Of a stretch of DNA of 64,000 nt, positions 8,640 to 19,581 are shown piece by piece. The DNA comes from Lysobacter capsici. GTDB lineage: Bacteria > Pseudomonadota > Gammaproteobacteria > Xanthomonadales > Xanthomonadaceae. The DNA is taken from NCBI RefSeq assembly GCF_014779555.2, contig NZ_CP094357.1:1116001-1180000 (forward strand), read 5' to 3'. The notes beneath the pieces are model-generated. The model saw only the letters and a list, made by a program, of their open reading frames with translations, searched no databases and was not told where the DNA came from. Each line of letters begins with the position of its first letter. Within the stretch, counting starts at the first letter, position 1. A program made the position numbers and the translations under genes.

Positions 8640-8807
8640 CTCGACCTCCGCGGCGGGCACTCACGGCGAGGGCGCTCGCCGCGGCCGGTTGGGGGCCGGC
8701 AAGGCCAAAGCTAGCACGTTCGTCTATCACGGCAATGTCCACGGCCATGCGCCGGTTTCAGCCGCCAGACAGGGCAAGCACGGCGGCGGGCGAGCAACGC
8801 GGCGGGC

Positions 8808-8842
8808 AAAGAAAAAGGCCGCACGCGGCGCGTACGGCCTTC
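8808..8842 (-). terminator. Rho-independent terminator of mrcA
   Basis: On the minus strand, a stem AAGGCCGTACGC / GCGTGCGGCCTT (one mismatch position) is followed by TTTCTTT, 45 bp after the mrcA stop. Confidence 0.85.
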
Positions 8843-8888
8843 GCCTTGTCCGGCGCGCGATCCGCGCGCCGTCGTGGTCCGCCCGCGA

Positions 8889-11462
8889 TCAGAAGATGTC
8901 GAACGATTCTTCCGATGGCGCGGCGTCTTCGGTGCCGTAATCGGTGTAGGTCTGCATGCGTTCGAGGTCTTCGGCCTTGACCCATTCGATCACGCCGCCG
9001 GTGCCGTCGGGAATCAGCGCGCCGTTGCCGGCCACCGACACCTTGACCATGCCCTGCGGCGGTTCGTTCGGCTGGATCGGCTTGTCCTTGAGCGCCACGC
9101 GCATGTAGTCGATCCAGATCGGCAGCGCGGCCTTGCCGCCGTACTCGCGGTAGCCCAGCGACTTGTAGTTGTCGCGGCCCACCCAGACGGTGGTGACGTA
9201 CGGGCCGCCGAAGCCGGAGAACCAGGCGTCGCGGTGATCGTTGGTCGAACCGGTCTTGCCGCCGACGTCCTCGCGGCCGAGCACCTTGGCCGCGGTGCCG
9301 GTGCCGCGTTTGACCACGTCGCGCAGCATCGACACGATCTGGTAGGCGATGCGGTCGTCGATCGCGCGCGGGGCCAGGTTCAGCGCCGCCATTTCGGCCG
9401 GGGTGAGCGGCTTCTTTTCCGGTTCGGCCGGCTTCTTGTCCTTGCTGGCCTTGTCCTTCGGATCGGGCTTCTTGGCCGCGCTGTCGGCGCCGGGCGCGGG
9501 GCCCAGGTCGAAGCCGTCGACCACGTTGCTGACCGGCAACGCCGCCGACGAGGTGCCGCCGCGGCCGCCGCATTGCGGGCAGGCGGTGGCCGGCTTTTCC
9601 TTGAACACCACCGCGCCGGCGCGATCCTTGACCTCGTCGATGAACCACGGGGTGATGCGGAAGCCGCCGTTGGCGAACACCGAATAGCCGCGCGCGACCG
9701 ACAGCGGGGTCAGCGAGGCGGTGCCCAACGACATCGACAGGTTCGGCGGCAACTGCTCGGGATCGAAACCGAAATGGCTGATGTACTTGCGCGCGAAATC
9801 GACGCTGATGGCATCGAGCAGGCGCACCGAGACCAGATTGCGCGACTGCACCATCGCCTCGCGCACGCGCATCGGGCCGGCGAAATTGCCGCCGTCGTTC
9901 TGCGGGCGCCACAGGTGGCCGCGGCGGTCCTTGAACACCACCGGGGCGTCGAGCACGATCGAGGCCGGGTTGTAGCCGCGTTCGAACGCGGCCGCGTACA
10001 CGAACGGCTTGAAGCTCGAACCGGGCTGGCGCCGCGCCTGGGTGGCGCGGTTGAACTTGGCGCCGGCGAAGCTGTAGCCGCCCGACAGGGCGCGCAGCGC
10101 GCCGTCGGCGGGTTCCAGCGAGACCAGCGCGGCCTGCGCCTGCGGCAGCTGATCCAGACGGTAGGTCACGATCGGCGGCTCAGCCGGGGTGGCGGGCGCC
10201 GCCGGCGCGGCTTCGCCGGGCTTGGGCTCGGCCACCGGCTTGGCCGGGGTTTCCAGGCGCGCGACCCGGACCAGATCGCCGCGGGTCAGCAGGCTGCCGG
10301 GGCTGCGGCCGCCGAAGCCCTGCTTGTCGGTGAGGGTCAGTTCGGTGCCGTCGCCGAGCGCGACCGTGGCCTGCGAGCCGCTGGTCGACAGGACCACGGC
10401 CGGCAGCAGGTTGGCCTGAGCCGGAATGCCGCGCAGGCGCACGCGTATGGCCGCCGCGTCGTCGCCGGCGGCGAGGTCGAAGTGCTGCTCCACGCCGTGC
10501 CAGCCGTGGCGGCGGTCGTACACCGACAGGCCGTCGCGGATCGCCTTGTCGGCTGCGATCTGCAGGGTCGGGTCGATGGTGGTGGTGACGTGGTAGCCCT
10601 TGGTCAGCGCCTCGGCGCCGTAGCGGGCGACCATTTCCTGGCGGACCATTTCGGCCACGTACGGCGCATACACCTCGACCGGGCGTTCGTGCGGGGTCGC
10701 GTGCATCGGCACCGCCTTGGCCTGGGCGGCTTCCTCGGCGCTGATGAAGCGCTGCTCTGCCATGCGGTCGAGGATGTAGTCGCGACGGATCTTGGCGCGC
10801 TCGGGATTGCTGAGCGGGTTGCCGCTGGACGGGAACTTCGGAATGCCGGCCAGCGAGGCCATTTCGTCGAGCGACAGCTCGCTCATCTTCTTGCCGTAGT
10901 AGAACTCGGCCGCCGCGCCCACGCCGTAGGCGCGGTTGCCGAAGAAGCTCTTGTTCAAGTACAGCTCGAAGATCTCGTCCTTGCTCAGCTCCTGCTCCAT
11001 GCGCATGGCCAGCAGCATTTCGCCGAGCTTGCGCTTGTAGCTGTATTCCGAACTCAGGAAGAACTGGCGCGCGACCTGCTGGGTGATGGTCGAACCGCCC
11101 GGCACGCGCTTGTCGTCGGTGGTCGCCAGCAGCCAGATCGCGCGGCCGATGCCTTTGTAGTCGATGCCGTGGTGCTGGTAGAAGCGCGAGTCCTCGATCG
11201 CGATGAACGCCTGTTTCTGGCGCTCGGGCACGTCTTCGATCGCGATCGGGTAGCGCCGGGTCTCGCCGAACATCGCCATCAGGCGGCCGTCGCGGGCGTA
11301 GACGTACATCGGTTCCTGCAGCTCGATGGTGCGCAGGGTTTCGACGTCGGGCAGTTTGGGGACGATCAGGTAGTACAAGGTGCCGAGCGCGATGGCGCCC
11401 AGCAGGGCCACGCCGATGAACGCGTAAAGCGCCCAGCGCAGCCAACGGCGTATACGGGACAT
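8889..11462 (-). CDS. mrcA: Penicillin-binding protein 1A (bifunctional peptidoglycan synthase)
   Basis: Polymerises and cross-links peptidoglycan in the periplasm, anchored in the inner membrane. The 857-residue protein has a short cytoplasmic N-terminus and one membrane segment (residues about 12-34). The GT51 glycosyltransferase domain follows, with catalytic Glu90 in [11 protein letters not shown] and GGSTITQQ near 122-129. An OB-like insert is present, and then the transpeptidase domain with Ser482-x-x-Lys485 (SSFK), SRN at 540-542 and KTG at 736-738. An unusual insert at about 625-690 contains CPQCGG and a lysine/proline-rich run. The gene diverges from pilM, an arrangement common in gammaproteobacteria. 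Confidence 0.96.
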   Translation of the reverse strand: MSRIRRWLRWALYAFIGVALLGAIALGTLYYLIVPKLPDVETLRTIELQEPMYVYARDGRLMAMFGETRRYPIAIEDVPERQKQAFIAIEDSRFYQHHGIDYKGIGRAIWLLATTDDKRVPGGSTITQQVARQFFLSSEYSYKRKLGEMLLAMRMEQELSKDEIFELYLNKSFFGNRAYGVGAAAEFYYGKKMSELSLDEMASLAGIPKFPSSGNPLSNPERAKIRRDYILDRMAEQRFISAEEAAQAKAVPMHATPHERPVEVYAPYVAEMVRQEMVARYGAEALTKGYHVTTTIDPTLQIAADKAIRDGLSVYDRRHGWHGVEQHFDLAAGDDAAAIRVRLRGIPAQANLLPAVVLSTSGSQATVALGDGTELTLTDKQGFGGRSPGSLLTRGDLVRVARLETPAKPVAEPKPGEAAPAAPATPAEPPIVTYRLDQLPQAQAALVSLEPADGALRALSGGYSFAGAKFNRATQARRQPGSSFKPFVYAAAFERGYNPASIVLDAPVVFKDRRGHLWRPQNDGGNFAGPMRVREAMVQSRNLVSVRLLDAISVDFARKYISHFGFDPEQLPPNLSMSLGTASLTPLSVARGYSVFANGGFRITPWFIDEVKDRAGAVVFKEKPATACPQCGGRGGTSSAALPVSNVVDGFDLGPAPGADSAAKKPDPKDKASKDKKPAEPEKKPLTPAEMAALNLAPRAIDDRIAYQIVSMLRDVVKRGTGTAAKVLGREDVGGKTGSTNDHRDAWFSGFGGPYVTTVWVGRDNYKSLGYREYGGKAALPIWIDYMRVALKDKPIQPNEPPQGMVKVSVAGNGALIPDGTGGVIEWVKAEDLERMQTYTDYGTEDAAPSEESFDIF

Positions 11463-11877
11463 CGAAGCGGGTTCCGGGGTCGGTGGTCGTAGCGGGGAAG
11501 TATAGAGGAGCGCGGATCGCGACCCGGGGCCCGGTTTGCCGATCGGGTCCGGGCGGTCCGTGCCGGGGTCGCGGCGGCTCCGCGACCGGTCCGGGCGGGC
11601 CGGTTTCGCGCAATTGGCGGCCGGACCGGGTGTTTCGCCAACCGATCCGCGCCGTCGCGAACGCGCAAATGCCGGCGCCGGCACGGATCGCGCCCCGGCC
11701 TTGGCGGCAGGATCGGCAAAGCGGCCCGCGCCGCTGGGCGATTCCCGATTCGGCCGGCGCAAAGGCGCCCGCGCGCGGTTTCGCGTCGGGACGCCCGACG
11801 AGTGGACTGACGGTGGCGGTCACGTGACGTTGAGGGTCAAAAAAGCACGACTTGGTTGGCATTCACGAAAGAAGTGG
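11463..11877. other. Divergent intergenic region between mrcA and pilM
   Basis: Very GC-rich, with many short open frames on both strands, none with a credible start or protein-like text. It must hold the mrcA promoter, which I cannot place. The last 120 bp before pilM are markedly richer in A and T. Confidence 0.5.
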
Positions 11878-11906
11878 TTGCCAGCCTGTGAAAAGTCCGT
11901 TATCTA
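11878..11906 (+). promoter_or_regulatory. Probable promoter of the pilMNOPQ operon
   Basis: TTGCCA and TATCTA separated by exactly 17 bp, about 50 bp before the pilM start, in a locally AT-richer stretch. Confidence 0.55.
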
Positions 11907-11907
11907 A

Positions 11908-13016
<1,109 letters not shown>

Positions 13017-13017
<1 letters not shown>

Positions 13018-13832
13018 TGGCACGCATCAACCTGCTCCCGTGGCGCGCAGAGCGCCGCAAGGCACGACAGAAGGAATTCGGCGCGATCATGCTGCTGTCG
13101 GTCCTGGCCGCGCTGGCGCTGTCGGTCCTGATCGTCTTCTACTACAGCAGCGAAATCAGCGGTCAGCGCAAGCGCAATGCGTTCCTGGACACGCAGATCG
13201 CCGAGGTCGAGAAGAAGATCACCGAGATCGAAGAGCTCGACAAGAAGAAGTCCAAGCTGCTCGCGCGCAAGGAAGTGATCGAGAAGCTGCAGTCCAACCG
13301 TTCGCAGATGGTGCATCTGTTCGATTCGCTGGTGCGCACGATTCCCGACGGCGCGGTGCTGACCGCGATCAAGCAGGACGCGGAAACGCTGACCCTGGAA
13401 GGTCGCGCGCAGTCCAACGCCCGGGTCAGTACCTACATGCGCAACCTCGAAGTGTCCGGCTGGATGACCAAGCCCGATCTGAGCATCATCGAGGCCAAGG
13501 GCAACGAGAAGGGCCTGCCGTACGAGTTCAAGCTGCAGGTCAAGCTGGCCAACCCGAACGCGCCCAAGGACGAGGACGGCGACGGCTTCCCGGATGCGCC
13601 GGCTCCCGGCGACGCCGCCGCGGTGCCTGCCGATGGTGCGGCCGCGCCCGCGGGGACGACGGCTCCGGCCGCGGCTCCGGCGGGTACCGCGCCCGCGGCG
13701 CCGGCTGACGCCAAGCCCGGTACCGCGCCGGCCACGACGCCCGCCAAGCCCGCGCCTGCTCCCGCTCAGCCTGCCGCCGCGCCGGTCAAGCCCGTGCCCG
13801 CCGCCCCCACCAAGACAGGAGCCGCGTCGTGA
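13017..13832 (+). CDS. pilN: Type IV pilus assembly protein PilN, with long Ala/Pro tail
   Basis: Inner-membrane alignment protein. The N-terminal MARINLLPWRAERR is the conserved segment inserted into the PilM groove, followed by one membrane helix (about residues 22-42), a coiled coil (about 48-95, KRNAFLDTQIAEVEKKITEIEELDKKKSK) and a periplasmic ferredoxin-like domain. From about residue 185 the protein runs into an 85-residue alanine/proline-rich tail ending KPVPAAPTKTGAAS. The tail makes it longer than typical PilN (about 200 residues) and may span periplasm or peptidoglycan. It overlaps pilM upstream and pilO downstream. Confidence 0.94.
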
Positions 13833-14539
13833 GCAAGAAGGCTTCTATGAAGAACCTCGATATCAACAATATCGGCGGTTGGCCGCGTAACGCGCAGATC
13901 GTGTTCTGCGCGCTGGTCGGCGTGATCATCGTCGGTCTGGCCTGGTGGCTGTTCGTCAGCGACAAGCGCGAAGAACTGCAGGGCCTCGAGCGGCAGGAAT
14001 CGGAACTGCGCACGACCTTCGAGACCAAGCAAGGTCGCGCGGCGAACCTGGAACCGCTCAAGCAGCAGCTCGCGCAGATGGAGCAGCAATTGCAGCAGAT
14101 GCTGCGGCAGTTGCCGAGCAAGACCGAAATGCCCGACCTGATCGTCGACATCTCGCAGACCGCCCTGGCGACCGGCATCTCCAACGAGCTGTTCCAGCCC
14201 GGCGCGGAAGTGCCCAAGGAGTTCTACGCCGAGAAGCCGATCGCGCTGCGCATGGTGGGCACCTACCACCAGTTCGGCGCCTTCGTCAGCGGCGTGGCCT
14301 CGCTGCCGCGCGTGGTCATCATGACCATGCACGACATCTCGCTGAAGCCCAAGGGCAAGAACAACAAGGACGCGGTCGGCGGCATCACCCCGAACAGTCC
14401 GTTGGAGCTGGCCGGTACGGTCAAGACTTACCGCTATCTGGATGAAGACGAGATGGCTGCGCAAACGCAAACCGCAGAAGACGCCGCGGGCGGCAGCAAG
14501 GACAAGAAAAAGGCCGACGACAAGAAGGGGGCTGACTGA
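13829..14539 (+). CDS. pilO: Type IV pilus assembly protein PilO
   Basis: Partner of PilN in the inner-membrane alignment complex. The 236-residue protein has an N-terminal cytoplasmic stretch, a membrane helix near residues 27-46 (FCALVGVIIVGLAWWLFV), a coiled coil (EELQGLERQESELRTTFETKQ ... QLAQMEQQLQQML) and the periplasmic PilO core with the YHQFGAFVSGVASLPRVV motif. The C-terminus ends in a short lysine/aspartate-rich tail. The start is GTG and overlaps the pilN stop, consistent with translational coupling. Confidence 0.95.
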   Translation: MSKKASMKNLDINNIGGWPRNAQIVFCALVGVIIVGLAWWLFVSDKREELQGLERQESELRTTFETKQGRAANLEPLKQQLAQMEQQLQQMLRQLPSKTEMPDLIVDISQTALATGISNELFQPGAEVPKEFYAEKPIALRMVGTYHQFGAFVSGVASLPRVVIMTMHDISLKPKGKNNKDAVGGITPNSPLELAGTVKTYRYLDEDEMAAQTQTAEDAAGGSKDKKKADDKKGAD

Positions 14540-14540
14540 G

Positions 14541-15092
14541 ATGGCCAATCGCCTCGCTTTCAATCGCTCCTGGACCAGCGGCCTGTTCGCGGTCGCCCTG
14601 CTGTTGTTCTCCACTGGTTGCTTCCGCACCATCACCAGCACCCCTGGCGATGCGCCCAACCTGGAAAAGTGGGTGGCCGAGGTCAAGGCCAAGCCGGCGC
14701 CGCCGCTGGACCCGCTGCCGGTCATGCAGCAGTTCGAGACTTTCGAATACACCGCGCAGGACATGCGCGATCCGTTCAGCACCGCTTTCACCGATCAGGA
14801 CAACGGCTCCGGCCCGCGCCCCGAGAAGGAGCGACGCAAGCAGCCGCTGGAACAGTTCCCGCTCGATGGTCTCGACATGGTCGGGACGCTCGGACGCGGC
14901 AGCGGTATCGTGGCGCTGGTCATGGCGCCCGACAAAGTGACTTATCGTGTTCGACCGGGTGCGTACATGGGGCAGAACGATGGTCGCGTGACCAGCGTTT
15001 CTGAGGAGCGCATCGACTTGGTGGAACTGGTGCCGGATGGCGCAGGCGGTTGGCTGGAACGTCCGGCTTCCGTGGCGCTGGAAGATCAATGA
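14541..15092 (+). CDS. pilP: Type IV pilus lipoprotein PilP
   Basis: Inner-membrane lipoprotein linking PilN/PilO to the PilQ secretin. The 183-residue protein has a signal ending in the lipobox LFSTGC, so the lipidated cysteine is near residue 27. A proline-rich linker (KPAPPLDPLPVMQQFETFEY) and the beta-sandwich PilP domain follow (MRDPFS, PLDGLDMVGTLGRGSGIVALV, GRVTSVSEERIDLVELV). The ATG lies two bases after the pilO stop. Confidence 0.95.
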   Translation: MANRLAFNRSWTSGLFAVALLLFSTGCFRTITSTPGDAPNLEKWVAEVKAKPAPPLDPLPVMQQFETFEYTAQDMRDPFSTAFTDQDNGSGPRPEKERRKQPLEQFPLDGLDMVGTLGRGSGIVALVMAPDKVTYRVRPGAYMGQNDGRVTSVSEERIDLVELVPDGAGGWLERPASVALEDQ

Positions 15093-15104
15093 TTAGGGGA
15101 TAGC

Positions 15105-17219
15105 ATGATGATCGTATTCAACGCCAAATCCATGCCGTCGGCCCGACGCCCCATGGCCTCCGGCGCCCGCATGGCCGGGCTCGTGGTCGGCGTGCTCGCC
15201 GGCATCAGCGCTGTCCATGCGGCCCCTCCGGCCGCCGTCGCGACGCCCGTGGTTCAGCCGCAGGCTCAGTTGCCCGCCGCCGCGACGGTGGCGCCGACGC
15301 CGAGCAACGACCCGTCCAAGCAATTGCCGGGCACGATTTCGGTCGCCAACATCGACTTCAAGCGCGGCGACGGCGGCTCCGGCAAGCTGATCGTGCGCTT
15401 CAGCGGCGACGGCGCGATGCCCGACATGCGCAACCAGGGCTCGGAAGTGCTGGTCAATGTCGGCAATGCGCAATTGCCGGCGGCGTTGCAGCGCCAGCTC
15501 AACGTGGTCGACTTCGCCACGCCGGTGCAGCGCATCGACGCGCGCGTGGCCGGCACCGGCACCCAGCTGGTGCTCAACACCAGCGGCGCATTCGACACGA
15601 TGGCCTACCAGACCGGTCGCGACTACATCGTCGAAGTCGTGCCGCGCACCGCGCAGGCCGGCAATCGCGCGGTGGGCGCGGCCGCGGGCGCCAAGTCGTC
15701 CGGCAATGCCGCGCCGACCTCGGGCACGATTTCGCAGGCGCCGGCCGGCGTGGTCCGCAGCTACTCGGGCCGCCCGGTGACCTTCAACTTCCAGGACGTG
15801 CCGGTGCGCACCGTGCTGCAGTTGGTCGCCGAAGAGTCCAACCTCAACATCGTCGCGGCCGACACGGTCCAGGGCAACGTCACCCTGCGTCTGGTCAACG
15901 TGCCGTGGGATCAGGCGCTGGACATCGTCCTGCAGGCCAAGGGCCTGGACAAGCGCCGCAGCGGCAACGTGGTGTGGGTCGCCCCGCAGGCTGAAGTGGC
16001 CAAGTACGAGCAGGATCGCGAAGACGCGCGCATCGCGCTCGACAACCGCGTCGACCTGACCACCGAATACATCCAGATCAACTACCACAATGCCGCGCAG
16101 ATCTATAAGGCGCTGACCGAGGCCAAGGGCATTGGTGGCGGTGGCGGTGGCAGTGGCGGTGGTGGTGGCGAAAGCGCGCAGAACGAGAACGGCTTCCTGT
16201 CGCCGCGCGGCCGTCTGGTCGCCGACGAGCGCACCAACACCTTGATGATCAGCGATATCCCGAAGAAAGTGACCCAGATGAAGGAGCTGATCCGGGTCAT
16301 CGACCGTCCGGTCGATCAGGTCCTGATCGAGGCGCGCATCGTGATCGCGACCGAAAGCTTCGCCCGCGACCTCGGCGCGCGCTTTGGCGTCTCCGGGCAG
16401 AAGGGCGATGTGATCACCAGCGGTACGCTGGAGAGCATTAACAACTACCGCAATACCGCTGCCAAGAACGAATTGATCACCGCTCAGGCGAATAAGCTGA
16501 CGAGCGACGCGAGTCTGTTCGACGGAGTTGACAACGCCAAAGCCACGGCCTTGCGCGATCAGGCACGTTCGCTGCTGCAGACCATCACCAATCCGGCCTT
16601 CCTGTTCCCGGCCAGCCTCAACAGCAATGTTGGCGTCCTCAACCCGGCCGGCGCTTTGGCGTTCACGATCCTCGGCAAGTGGGTGAACCTGGACATGGAG
16701 TTCTCCGCGATGCAGACCGAAGGTCGCGGCGAAGTGGTGTCCAACCCGCGCGTGGTCACCAGCAACCAGCGTGAGGCGGTGATCAGTCAGGGCCAGGAAG
16801 TCGGCTACGTGACGATCTCGCCGCAGCAGGGCGGCAACAGCATTCCGATCCCGAACGTCCAGTTCAAGGACGTGCTGATGGAGATGAAGGTCAATCCGAC
16901 CATCACCAACGACGGCCGCGTGTTCCTGAACATGAGCGTCAAGAAGGACGAGGTCGAAGGCTTCGTCGATACCTCGATCGGTCAGGTGCCGCAGATCAAC
17001 AAGCGCAACATCAATACCGCGGTGTTGGTCGAGGACGGTCAGACCGTCGTGATCGGCGGCGTCTATGAGTTCCGCGATCGCACCGATCTGTCCAAGGTGC
17101 CGTTCCTGGCCGACATCCCGTTCCTCGGCAATCTGTTCAAGAAGAAGAGCCGCAGCAAGGAAAAAGCCGAGCTGCTGATCTTCGTGACGCCGAAGGTGAT
17201 GCAGGTGACGCAGCGCTGA
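15105..17219 (+). CDS. pilQ: Type IV pilus secretin PilQ
   Basis: Outer-membrane channel through which the pilus fibre passes. The 704-residue protein has a signal peptide and N-terminal AMIN domains that bind peptidoglycan (about residues 60-180). It then has the secretin/TonB short N-terminal domain (VTFNFQDVPVRTVLQLVAEESNLNIV) and an N1 domain interrupted by a low-complexity glycine run (about 345-355). The C-terminal secretin domain carries VPFLADIPFLGNLFKKK. The expected aroK/aroB genes of many gammaproteobacterial pilM-Q loci are absent; a terminator follows at once. Confidence 0.96.
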   Translation: MMIVFNAKSMPSARRPMASGARMAGLVVGVLAGISAVHAAPPAAVATPVVQPQAQLPAAATVAPTPSNDPSKQLPGTISVANIDFKRGDGGSGKLIVRFSGDGAMPDMRNQGSEVLVNVGNAQLPAALQRQLNVVDFATPVQRIDARVAGTGTQLVLNTSGAFDTMAYQTGRDYIVEVVPRTAQAGNRAVGAAAGAKSSGNAAPTSGTISQAPAGVVRSYSGRPVTFNFQDVPVRTVLQLVAEESNLNIVAADTVQGNVTLRLVNVPWDQALDIVLQAKGLDKRRSGNVVWVAPQAEVAKYEQDREDARIALDNRVDLTTEYIQINYHNAAQIYKALTEAKGIGGGGGGSGGGGGESAQNENGFLSPRGRLVADERTNTLMISDIPKKVTQMKELIRVIDRPVDQVLIEARIVIATESFARDLGARFGVSGQKGDVITSGTLESINNYRNTAAKNELITAQANKLTSDASLFDGVDNAKATALRDQARSLLQTITNPAFLFPASLNSNVGVLNPAGALAFTILGKWVNLDMEFSAMQTEGRGEVVSNPRVVTSNQREAVISQGQEVGYVTISPQQGGNSIPIPNVQFKDVLMEMKVNPTITNDGRVFLNMSVKKDEVEGFVDTSIGQVPQINKRNINTAVLVEDGQTVVIGGVYEFRDRTDLSKVPFLADIPFLGNLFKKKSRSKEKAELLIFVTPKVMQVTQR

Positions 17220-17240
17220 GTCGCGGCACCGGTAACAGCG

Positions 17241-17269
17241 AAGAGGGCCTACGGGCCCTCTTTGCGTTT
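17241..17269 (+). terminator. Rho-independent terminator of the pilM-Q operon
   Basis: A perfect 9-bp stem AAGAGGGCC / GGCCCTCTT closed by a TACG loop, then TTGCGTTTG. Confidence 0.85.
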
Positions 17270-17531
17270 GCGCGATCGCGACTTCGCGATCGGCCTTTGC
17301 GACGACGCTGAACAGCCGCGGACGCCACGGCGCCGCCGCGTCCGGCCCGGCCCGACGGGCGACCCCATGCCCTACCTTCGGCACTTCCCCGCGATCGCCG
17401 CGCGCGTCTGAATGAGCCCCTTGATCGCCGAAGTAGAACGACGTTTTGAACCTTGACGGCGAACTTCGGTCAAAATCGGCCCAAACCCCACCTTGCCCCC
17501 GCCCTTGCCCGGCGCGTCACCTGGATACCGG

Positions 17532-18557
17532 ATGGACAACGCATCAACCCTTGCCCGCGATCCCGCCATCGCCTCCGGCGCCGAAACCGCGCGCCTGCAC
17601 GACGCCTTCCGCGCGCTGCGCGATGCGCTGGCGCTGGAAATCGTCGGCCAGGCCGAGCTGATCGAGCGGCTGCTGATCGCGCTGCTGGCCGACGGCCATC
17701 TGCTGGTCGAAGGCGCGCCCGGCCTGGCCAAGACCAGCGCGGTGCGTGCGCTGGCCTCGCGCCTGGAAGCCGAGTTCGCGCGCGTGCAGTTCACCCCCGA
17801 CCTGCTGCCGGCCGATCTGACCGGCACCGAGGTGTGGCGGCAGCAGGAAGGCCGCTTCGAATTCCAGCCCGGGCCGATCTTCCATCCGATCCTGCTCGCC
17901 GACGAAATCAATCGCGCGCCGGCCAAGGTGCAGTCGGCGCTGCTCGAGGCGATGGGCGAACGCCAGGTCACCGTCGGCCGCGCGACCTACGCCTTGCCGC
18001 AGTTGTTCCTGGTCATGGCGACCCAGAACCCGATCGAGCAGGAAGGCACGTTCCCGCTGCCCGAAGCGCAGCTCGACCGCTTCCTGATGCACGTACGCAT
18101 CGGCTATCCGGAAGCGGCCGCCGAAACCGAAATCCTGCGGCTGGCGCGCGAGCGCGCGCGGCAGACGCTCAAGACCGCGCCGGCGCCGGTGGCCAGGATG
18201 CCGCTGGCCGATGTGTTCGCGGCGCGCGAGTCGGTGCTGGATCTGCATGTCGCGCCGTCGGTGGAACGTTATCTGGTCGAGATCGTGCTGGCGTCGCGCG
18301 ATGCCGCCCGCTACGACCCCGCGCTCGCGCGGCGCATCGCCTGGGGCGCCAGCCCGCGCGGCTCGATCGCGCTGGAGCGCTGCGCGCGCGCGCATGCGTG
18401 GCTGGCCGGCCGCGACTTCGTGACCCCCGACGACGTGCGCGCGATCGCGCCGGAAGTCCTGCGTCATCGCATCCTGCCCAGCTACGAAGCGACCGCGGAA
18501 GGTTGGGACGGCGATCGCCTGCTCGGCGAATTGCTCAAGAAGGTGCCGTTGCCTTGA
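17532..18557 (+). CDS. MoxR-family AAA+ ATPase
   Basis: A 341-residue chaperone-like AAA+ ATPase that in characterised cases remodels von Willebrand domain partners. Walker A is GAPGLAKTS (residues 61-69) and Walker B with sensor region is LLADEINRAPAKVQSALLEAM (Asp124, Glu125). Sensor 1 is the ATQNPIEQEGTFPLPEAQLDRF block, highly typical of MoxR. The C-terminal lid domain ends in GDRLLGELLKKVPLP. It heads a cluster with DUF58, DUF4381, two VWA proteins and BatD, the classic MoxR/Bat arrangement. The ATG is used because the longer frame has no better Shine-Dalgarno. Substrates are unknown. Confidence 0.94.
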   Translation: MDNASTLARDPAIASGAETARLHDAFRALRDALALEIVGQAELIERLLIALLADGHLLVEGAPGLAKTSAVRALASRLEAEFARVQFTPDLLPADLTGTEVWRQQEGRFEFQPGPIFHPILLADEINRAPAKVQSALLEAMGERQVTVGRATYALPQLFLVMATQNPIEQEGTFPLPEAQLDRFLMHVRIGYPEAAAETEILRLARERARQTLKTAPAPVARMPLADVFAARESVLDLHVAPSVERYLVEIVLASRDAARYDPALARRIAWGASPRGSIALERCARAHAWLAGRDFVTPDDVRAIAPEVLRHRILPSYEATAEGWDGDRLLGELLKKVPLP

Positions 18558-18564
18558 GGCCGGG

Positions 18565-18594
18565 ATTCGGGAGTTGGGATTCGGGATTCGTGAC
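18565..18594. repeat. Short GGGATTCGGGA-type direct repeat
   Basis: Three near-identical GGGATTCGGG/GGGATTCG units sit in the 127-bp gap between the MoxR and DUF58 genes. This microrepeat is familiar from xanthomonad intergenic regions. Confidence 0.55.
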
Positions 18595-18684
18595 AGCGGC
18601 GTTCGCGATATTGGATGGATTGATGAGCGAGCGTGATGTCGAGTCTGGAATTCATGGCGGTTTGGGCGACAACGGAATCGTTTG

Positions 18685-19581
18685 ATGAGTGATGGCGTCG
18701 TTCCCAGCTTGGCCGAGTTAGTCGCGCTGCGCGCTGCCGTCAGCGGCCGTCGCAGCGCGCGTCTGGGCCGCCACGGCGTCAGCGGACAGGCGCTGTCGCC
18801 GCTGCGCGGGCGCGGCATGGAGTACGCCGAATCGCGTGAGTACTCGCTCGGCGACGACGCGCGCCATATCGACTGGCGCCTGACCGCACGCACCGGTCGC
18901 GCACATACCAAATTGTTCCAGGCCGAACGCGAACGCTTGACACTGATCGTCGCCGACACCGCGCCGTCGCTGTATTTCGGTACCCGCGTGCGCTTCAAGT
19001 CGGTGCAGGCCGCGCGTGCCGGCGCGGTCGCGGCCTGGGCCGCGGCGCGCGACGGCGATCGCATCGCCGCGCTGCGCGGCAGCCTGCGCGAAGCGCCGGT
19101 GACGCCGGCCTCCGGCCCGCGCGGCGCCTTGCGCGTGCTCGACGCGATGGTGCGTTGGTACACCCAGCCGCCGGCCGAGGATGCCGGGCTCGGGGTCGCG
19201 CTCGATCACGCCGCGCGTCTGCTGCGGCCGGGCTCGCGCCTGATCGTGCTGACCGATCCGGCCAGCATCGCCGCCTTGCCGCAGCGCCGTTGGGCGGTGC
19301 TGGCTCAGCATCACGAAGTGATCGTGCTGCTGCTGACCGATCCGATCGAAACCCAACCGCCGTTGTCGGCGTTGCCGTTCAGTCGCGACGGCCAGCGCAT
19401 CGAACTCGATCTGGGCGTGGACGCGCAGCGCAAGCGCTGGCACGACAGTTTCGTCGCGCCGGTCGAGGTCGCACTGGACAAACTGCCGCTGCGCGGCGTG
19501 CGCGTGCAGGCGCTGTCGACCGACGCGGCCAGCGAATCGTGGCTGCCCTTGCTCGGTCGCGCGCGGCCGCTGGTGGCCTGA
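18685..19581 (+). CDS. DUF58 domain-containing protein
   Basis: A 298-residue soluble protein of the DUF58 family, which almost always neighbours MoxR ATPases and may be a degenerate VWA fold. The diagnostic text is RGRGMEYAESREYSLGDDARHIDWRLTARTGRAHTKLFQAERERL (about residues 41-85), followed by a VWA-like second half with LIVLTDPASIAALPQ. The start ATG lies directly after a TTG in the same frame; the ATG is preferred. Its stop overlaps the start of the next gene. Role: presumed adaptor between MoxR and the Bat proteins (inference from context). Confidence 0.9.
   Translation: MSDGVVPSLAELVALRAAVSGRRSARLGRHGVSGQALSPLRGRGMEYAESREYSLGDDARHIDWRLTARTGRAHTKLFQAERERLTLIVADTAPSLYFGTRVRFKSVQAARAGAVAAWAAARDGDRIAALRGSLREAPVTPASGPRGALRVLDAMVRWYTQPPAEDAGLGVALDHAARLLRPGSRLIVLTDPASIAALPQRRWAVLAQHHEVIVLLLTDPIETQPPLSALPFSRDGQRIELDLGVDAQRKRWHDSFVAPVEVALDKLPLRGVRVQALSTDAASESWLPLLGRARPLVA

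Noticed and set aside
8874-11492. An 872-codon open frame on the plus strand opposite mrcA, and similar long antisense frames elsewhere (for example opposite gltA, pilQ, tkt and metE).
   Set aside because: They mirror high-GC coding on the other strand, have histidine/arginine-rich text with no motifs, and the opposite strand encodes clear conserved proteins.
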